Source: Carallia brachiata (taxonomy: Eukaryota; Streptophyta; Magnoliopsida; Malpighiales; Rhizophoraceae). Taken from it: a stretch of 64,000 nt of DNA. The notes under the pieces were generated by a model. The model saw nothing but the letters and a program-made list of their open reading frames with translations, was not told the origin of the DNA and did not search any database. Location: contig JADCRB010000046.1 of assembly GCA_021464245.1 (NCBI GenBank), positions 3,049,214-3,113,213 of the forward strand. The letters run 5' to 3'. The stretch's first letter is position 1, and every line of letters starts with the position of its first letter. Positions 58,701 to 64,000 of the stretch are shown piece after piece. Position numbers and translations under genes: made by a program.

Positions 58701-60126
58701 TTAAAATTTTCAATTTAATCTTTAAATTTTAAAATTAATATTTAATCACTATTTATAAATATTATTTTTTAAATTAATTTTTATAAATTATATTTTGTTA
58801 AATATACTAATTGTAATATCTTTAATGTATGTAAATATTAGTATAATTCTTAAAATACACTTTATTTTAAATATTTATTATCATTCTTATATAATATAAC
58901 ATTTTATATAATTATATAAGCTATATAAAAATTTAATTTTTATATATTTAATATTAAATACCGGTTTTACCGGTTTAACCGCGGTTTTATCAGTCGAACC
59001 GATTGAACCTTGAACCTCTCAGTTTTCCGGTTCAATGACCGGTTCGGTTCTAAGAACCTTGCTATAAAGTTGGAAAAAAAACTGAAAGAATGGTAATCTA
59101 TCTGATGGCTAACTTGCTATATGTTACGGTTGTGCTGGTGCTGTCATTGTGCCTGATTGTTGCGACCTTGCGTTTGTTCTTTATATACTTGCCCACTTTA
59201 TTTTAATCTTCTTAAGCTGTTTGATTTTCCCCCTTCACTCTCTTTTGGTTTTTTGCTTATGAGTATCTTTTTATAATTTGTAGAAGAAATGATTAAAGGT
59301 CTCAATCAAGTCCCATGGGAACGTGTTGATGTTAGCTTTCAGAAAAGCACACAACGGTATATTGCTCACAGTACCATTCAGGCAAGTTCTAGAGCTAGTG
59401 CTTTCCTCAACTTCTATGACTTGGCACTTCTATGCAGAAGTTTGCCAACTGCTATATCATATTTGGCTTCTGTTTCTTCGAGACCCCTGTTTTCATTGGT
59501 TTTGATATCATCTGCGTGTTTTCTCTTTGTCAATGAATATGGTGTGTTGTGAAAATATTGGACGTATTAGACTGTTCTATGCTTACATGGAGTGGTCCCA
59601 TTGGCCTCACAATGAAATACTGGAATTTGTACTTCAAACATAACGGAAGTCATCAAAGATGAAATGCCTCTAAACAAAAACAACAAATGGAAAAGGCGAT
59701 TTGTTTTGATATTTTGTGATCTTGCTTGCTATGCTTCCAGTTTTAAACATCTAGAGTAAAAGTCAATTGGGTTATAGGTGCTCGCCATTGAATAGGCAAA
59801 TGATGCTTTGTTAGTATCAACTTCTACTAAATGGTAAGTGCCATTGAATTATTGTTGGATAGTTTCCAATGTGTTGGTAAACTTGGTCCATGTAACACTT
59901 TGCTTTTTCCCAAACAAAATTCTTTCTTTGTAAAATATGTTTCTCCATTGGTCTTTCTGTTGGTTTTAGGTTCTAGAAGCTAGCAGTTGTGTAGTTGTCG
60001 CCAAATGTGTGCTTTCTCTGGTTATTAATGCCATCTTCTTATTCATGCATAAAGGTCAAGACGTATTGGCTGAATTCCGACGGTGCTGATGTGGTTTTCC
60101 ATATGATAGACAACTTCCTGCTCTAG
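55725..60126 (+). CDS. DUF676-type alpha/beta-hydrolase (putative lipase/esterase), frame broken in exon 1
   Basis: Ten exons: 55725-55890, 55984-56051, 56506-56576, 56719-56976, 57323-57486, 57575-57630, 57725-57777, 57878-57998, 59284-59381 and 60055-60126. The product has EHLVIMVNGLVGSSADWRFA, the nucleophile elbow FVAHSLGGLIARYA, and FATPHLGSRG, typical of plant ROG1/DUF676 serine hydrolases. Two breaks from the norm stand out. In exon 1 the frame from MEWVSRMGKACFKEKS to VLDAAAVKAG runs into a stop, and the family frame (PEHLVIMVNG) resumes with a one-base offset at about 55845-55852, next to a GGGGTTTT run. Intron 9 begins GC (CAG|GCAAGT), a GC-AG intron. Intron 8 contains hAT element C. 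If the exon 1 shift is a sequence error the protein is about 375 residues; translation from the internal ATG at 55868 would still include the catalytic domain. Confidence 0.82.
58416..59061. mobile_element. hAT-type non-autonomous element C, in an intron
   Basis: A perfect 8-bp duplication CTATAAAG flanks it (58408-58415 and 59062-59069). Ends: CATGGAATTGAAAACC and, reverse-complemented, CAAGGTTCTTAGAACC. Subterminal AACCGGTT/ACCGGAAAAACC arrays surround an AT-rich core, as in element B. It sits in intron 8 of the lipase gene, whose exons 8 and 9 still splice in phase. Confidence 0.88.
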
Positions 60127-62407
60127 CCTGCACAATCCGTGGCTTTTGAAAATGATGATCTGATGTTCGGTCACTTACATTTTGGCCTATCACGTAAGTT
60201 ATTGTACTTTGGAGACAAAATTGCGTACATCTGATCCATTCCTTCCTACGGACCTCTCGTCAAAGTAGAGAAGTCTCGTTCATTAGAATGCTCTTTTTTT
60301 TTTCTCCTTAGATATCGCAGCATATATCTTCTAATGTGAAAAATGAGAAGAGTTAACCTGTATCCAAGCAGATTGGTTTGTTTATTTGTATTATGAACAT
60401 CAGTTTTTGGTCAGAGTTTTGTTCGGATGTTTTACCAAACCTTGGTCGCGCCCGTACTTCCTACCTTAACGGAAGTTAATCCAATTATGACCAATCCGGT
60501 TCGAGTACCTGCCAGACCTTTCACGGGAAACAGCTCTTCTAGCGCTTTTTTTTTTTTTTATACACAAAACTTAAACTCGATACATTATTTAAGGATAACC
60601 GATCTTATAACTCGGACTAACAATTGTGGGTGCCTTAACTTGCAAATGTGATCTGGGAAAAGTCCTAAATTTTAAGGAAAAAAAAAAGCTAAAGACTACA
60701 TTTCATTGTAAGTTGGTTTGAGTAGGAAAAAGAGTGATAAAATACCTAGGAATTTTTGCTCTACTAATAAATATAATATAGCACTTATACACCGAGTTGC
60801 ATCTATGTTTATCATTGTCAGACATACAGGACCCACAAATGGTAAGGCTTAAATAGGATGGTTCATGGTTTTTGTTTTTTGTGGGTTAATCACATACGAC
60901 TATGTAGTGTCAAGTCGACAAAAGCTTGATGGAGTCTGAGCAATTTAACAATTGATATTTGTTGTAGCATGACAAATTTGAGTTTGGTTATGATTCTCTT
61001 AGTTAACTTTAGTGATTTTTTTTAATTAATTGATAGATACAACTATGTGGCTGTAGTACTAGAAGCTTCCATAACTGTCACATATGACATGATATAAGAA
61101 AATATACGATATTATAGATTAATTAGAAAAAAATTATACGTGTTATAAGTAATTATACAATGTGTAATTAGTAATTAAAAATTAAATTTTTTTTAATTTT
61201 TTGTTACAACGTGTCAGAAAAAAATATAAAATGTATAATTAGTTATTAAAAATTAAAAAAAAATTTATTTGTATAATTTTTTCTATTATATATATATAAT
61301 TACAAACACTTTTTAAGAGTACATCCACTTAAGATTTCCCTAATTGATAATGGCATGTATGAGCTTGCACACACAATTAAGAACCCGGAAATTGTTTCTC
61401 TTCCTGACTCATCCCTTGTCCCGTTGCTAGATTCCTAGGCATTATGGATAAGATTATAAATATATTATTAAAATATTGTAAACAAGAGCAAATTAGAGAA
61501 GCCCCTTATGCCATCCAACTCGTAAAAGACAAATTAAGACTCAATCAAGGCACCTAACAAATAGATAAAATACAATATATTTTTATAATCAAATTTTAAA
61601 GGAATAAATTTAAGGGAAATACGTAGGAGCAAACTCCGTGAAGGAAAAATTATCAATATTTTTCACAATTGTGTGAGGTTACAATTATTTTCATAATAAC
61701 AATGTAAGCTAAGATATATATTTAATTTTATCATTATGATTCTATGGAAGGAACTAAATATTTTAACTATCAAACCACATAATCAAAGTAAAATTCGTAT
61801 TATTTTTGTCAGAAAATCAAGAAGTAAGGATTTTGTTTATAATACCACTAAAAAAAATTACAGTAATTTTTAATTATTTATTTATCTCAAATCTCGTGAT
61901 GAGCATAAATTCAACTCAATCAAACTTATTAACGAAAATTCGAATTCATTAATGTACAGTGCAAACGAAGCCCAATAACCGCTGCTCAGAATCCGTACCC
62001 TGATTTAAATAAACGCAACACGACCAGCTGATGTTAACTTGGATGACACATGTCTATGTCTCGTGTTGCCTAATCAGAAATCTTAATTTTGAGTTTTAAA
62101 AATATAATCGTATTAAATATTTATTATGAGACTTTTATTATTTTTTTAAATTCTACTTGAATCAATTTAAAATTAATCAGTCGAATAAATTAGATACTAA
62201 GTGATTTTAAACAGTAAGACGGATGGAAGAAGAAGGGCAAAATGGGGAACAGAATTGTAAGCTGGAACGGGCAGAAAGTTTGTTCTACCACTCTTCCAAA
62301 CACCGTTGTTTTCTTATCTAAAAATTAATGAAGAAAATTATATTAAAGTAATTATCGTATTATTATTGCTATCGTAATAATCCTCTAATAAAGAGGCGGT
62401 GTGTGAG
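60127..62407. other. Intergenic region between lipase and xylose isomerase
   Basis: The first part is probably the lipase 3' UTR. The rest is AT-rich and no gene, RNA gene or bounded element was recognised. Confidence 0.45.
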
Positions 62408-62415
62408 TATAAAAG
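62408..62415 (+). promoter_or_regulatory. Candidate TATA box of xylose isomerase
   Basis: TATAAAAG lies upstream of a pyrimidine-rich leader. A probable 5' UTR intron follows (CCCTG|GTAAAAA at 62627 to TGCAG at 63132). Confidence 0.5.
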
Positions 62416-63148
62416 AAACACTGTTTCTGTTGTTTTCTCCTGCAAAGCAATTGTAGTGTTTTATTCAGAAAAACTTCTTGATCTGTAGGTCTCTCGTTCT
62501 CACCTCACGCTGATCGATTTTTTTTTTTTTTCCTTTGATCTTCGTGTTCTTTATTTTCTCTTTTGTCTTTATTTTCTTCTCTGTTCTTCTTCATTATCCT
62601 CAAAAAAAAAAAAAAAAAAAACCCTGGTAAAAATTTCTCTTTGGCGAACCCGTGGATTTTGAAACGTTATTTTTGGATAGCTTCTTTTTGATGTTTCCAG
62701 TGCCAATGTGTTTTGATTTTATAATATGGATGGTGGATGTTTGTGTGACGGTCGGGAGCGATGTCTCCGATGATGTTTGTTTGATTACTGTTTTAGTTCA
62801 ATTTCATGACTTCTTAGTTGTTTGTTTGTTTGTCGGATTTTAAGGTTTCTTTTTTTTTTTTCTCCTTTTCCTTGGATAGGATAAGCCAATAAGTTATCTT
62901 GCTTTATTTCAATTTCTTCCCTTTTGGATAGGAGAAGAATCTTTTATTTAAACAAAGAAGGAAAAAACCACAATATGATTGAGTAGTTTGTATGCGGTGC
63001 GGGTGAAAGGATATCTTCTTTATAATGTTGTATGGGTACTTTTTTTTTTTTCGGGCGGTATAATTCCTATTCATGTGTCTTAATTGCTTGATCTTGTTTT
63101 CCTTTTTGATTCCGTGGTTTGGTGTAATGCAGAGTTGGTTTGAAGAAG

Positions 63149-63902
63149 ATGAGGAGAATGAAGAGTTTGATACTACTGCTTATTCTTGTTTTGTTCAATT
63201 TAATCGCTTGTTCCGTGGTAAGAATAAAGATTTATCATTTTCATTTTGACGAAGATTTAGCATAAGGTTGTTAAATCTGATGGCCATGTATGAATATGTG
63301 TGCATTTTGTTTTTGCATTTAAACATGTATCTTATTATGTAAGATTATGCATTACTTTCAATGTTAGAATCGTTCGTTTTTTTTTTTTTTTGAACAACAT
63401 GTTAGAATCATTCTGATTGCACTTTTATTTACTTTCTAATGTCCAACTATGGTTTTATAGCTAACTTTCAGTTTTATTCGTTAACTTGCAGATTGCTGCT
63501 AATCCACCAACGTGCCCTGCTGATCTTGGAAGCAAATGCAGTGATTCAGGAGAATGGGAAGGGGAATTCTTTCCTGGAATTCCCAAAATTAAGTATGAGG
63601 TAAAGACATTTATACGTCATGTGTGTAGACTCTAGACCTTTTTTAATCTTGCTGTTATATATATTTTTTTAATTTCTAAAAGTTTCTGCTGGAATTCTTT
63701 TATCTTAATTGATTCTATCCTTGCTTTCCATCTCTTATCCACTCTGGATCCTGAAATCTGAAATGTTGGTAAGATTATTGGCATTGTACTTGAATCTCAT
63801 ATATGTATCTATACGTGCTCATTTTCAGGGGCCTTCAAGCAGAAATACACTTGCATTTAAATGGTATAATGCGGAAGAAGAGATTCTTGGAAGAAAATGA
63901 AG
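63149..63902 (+). CDS. XYLA: Xylose isomerase, 5' part (cut by window edge)
   Basis: Three coding exons: 63149-63217, 63492-63599 and 63829-63902; the rest of the gene (~480 residues in the family) lies beyond the right edge. The first exon encodes a signal peptide rich in Leu/Ile (MRRMKSLILLLILVLFNLIA). Exon 2 gives PPTCPADLG.KCSDS and FFPGIPKIKYE, and exon 3 gives GPSSRNTLAFKWYNAEEEIL, closely matching plant xylose isomerase. The enzyme interconverts D-xylose and D-xylulose; the signal peptide indicates entry to the secretory pathway. In exon 3 the frame reads GRK then TGA, where the family has GKKMKDW; one A in the AAAA run at about 63894-63897 appears to be missing, after which ATGAAG and a GT donor follow. 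Confidence 0.88.
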
Positions 63903-64000
63903 GTGGGAATCTTAAAATTGTTATCTGTGACAGGTAGTTGATAACGACTCACATTAATTTGTGGCTATAGGAGTGGATGAGATTTAGTGTTGCATTTTGG

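Overview
This is a 64-kb piece of nuclear DNA from a flowering plant, most likely a eudicot. The supporting signs are AT-rich GT-AG introns, plant-only gene families (R2R3-MYB, WUSCHEL-type homeobox, UGT78-like glycosyltransferase, class V chitinase-like receptor kinase), fragments of plastid photosystem genes inside nuclear DNA, and many small DNA transposons and repeats. Nothing looks prokaryotic.

Layout. 0-7 kb: two inverted copies of a ~1.3-1.4 kb TIR transposon filled with a purine/pyrimidine minisatellite. 10.1-11.6 kb: an intact R2R3-MYB gene closest to MYB36 (+). 14.5-18.7 kb: an intact gene for eIF3 subunit J (+). 19.8-22.9 kb: a hAT-type non-autonomous element, a plastid psaA/psaB-derived fragment and the first copy of a dispersed promoter-like module. 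23.3-26.3 kb: a receptor kinase with a chitinase-like ectodomain (-). 26.7-37.6 kb: a mosaic of duplicated pieces, holding a copy of the eIF3j 3' end, a copy of the UGT 3' end, a psaB fragment, a second hAT element, and a small His-rich gene with a decayed paralogue. 40.7-43.6 kb: a 2.9-kb LTR-type element with a 5-bp target duplication that carries a WUSCHEL-like homeobox reading frame. 45.7 kb: a SINE. 46.0-48.2 kb: a two-exon flavonoid-type glycosyltransferase (-). 51.9-52.5 kb: a single-exon PR-1/CAP secreted protein (-). 55.7-60.1 kb: a ten-exon DUF676-type lipase/esterase (+) with a third hAT element in intron 8. 63.1 kb to the right edge: the first three coding exons of xylose isomerase (+).

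The genes do not form a pathway; each stands alone, as is usual in plant chromosomes. The most unusual structure is the LTR-bounded element at 40685-43619. It has TG...CA ends, an AAGAT duplication on both sides, a 3' LTR with a TATA box, and, in place of gag-pol, an intronless WOX-like frame with homeodomain, WUS box and EAR-like tail, interrupted by one in-frame TAG. It looks like a host developmental regulator captured by a retroelement. Two otherwise conserved genes (lipase exon 1, xylose isomerase exon 3) each lack one nucleotide in or next to a homopolymer; this may reflect assembly error and not real mutation.
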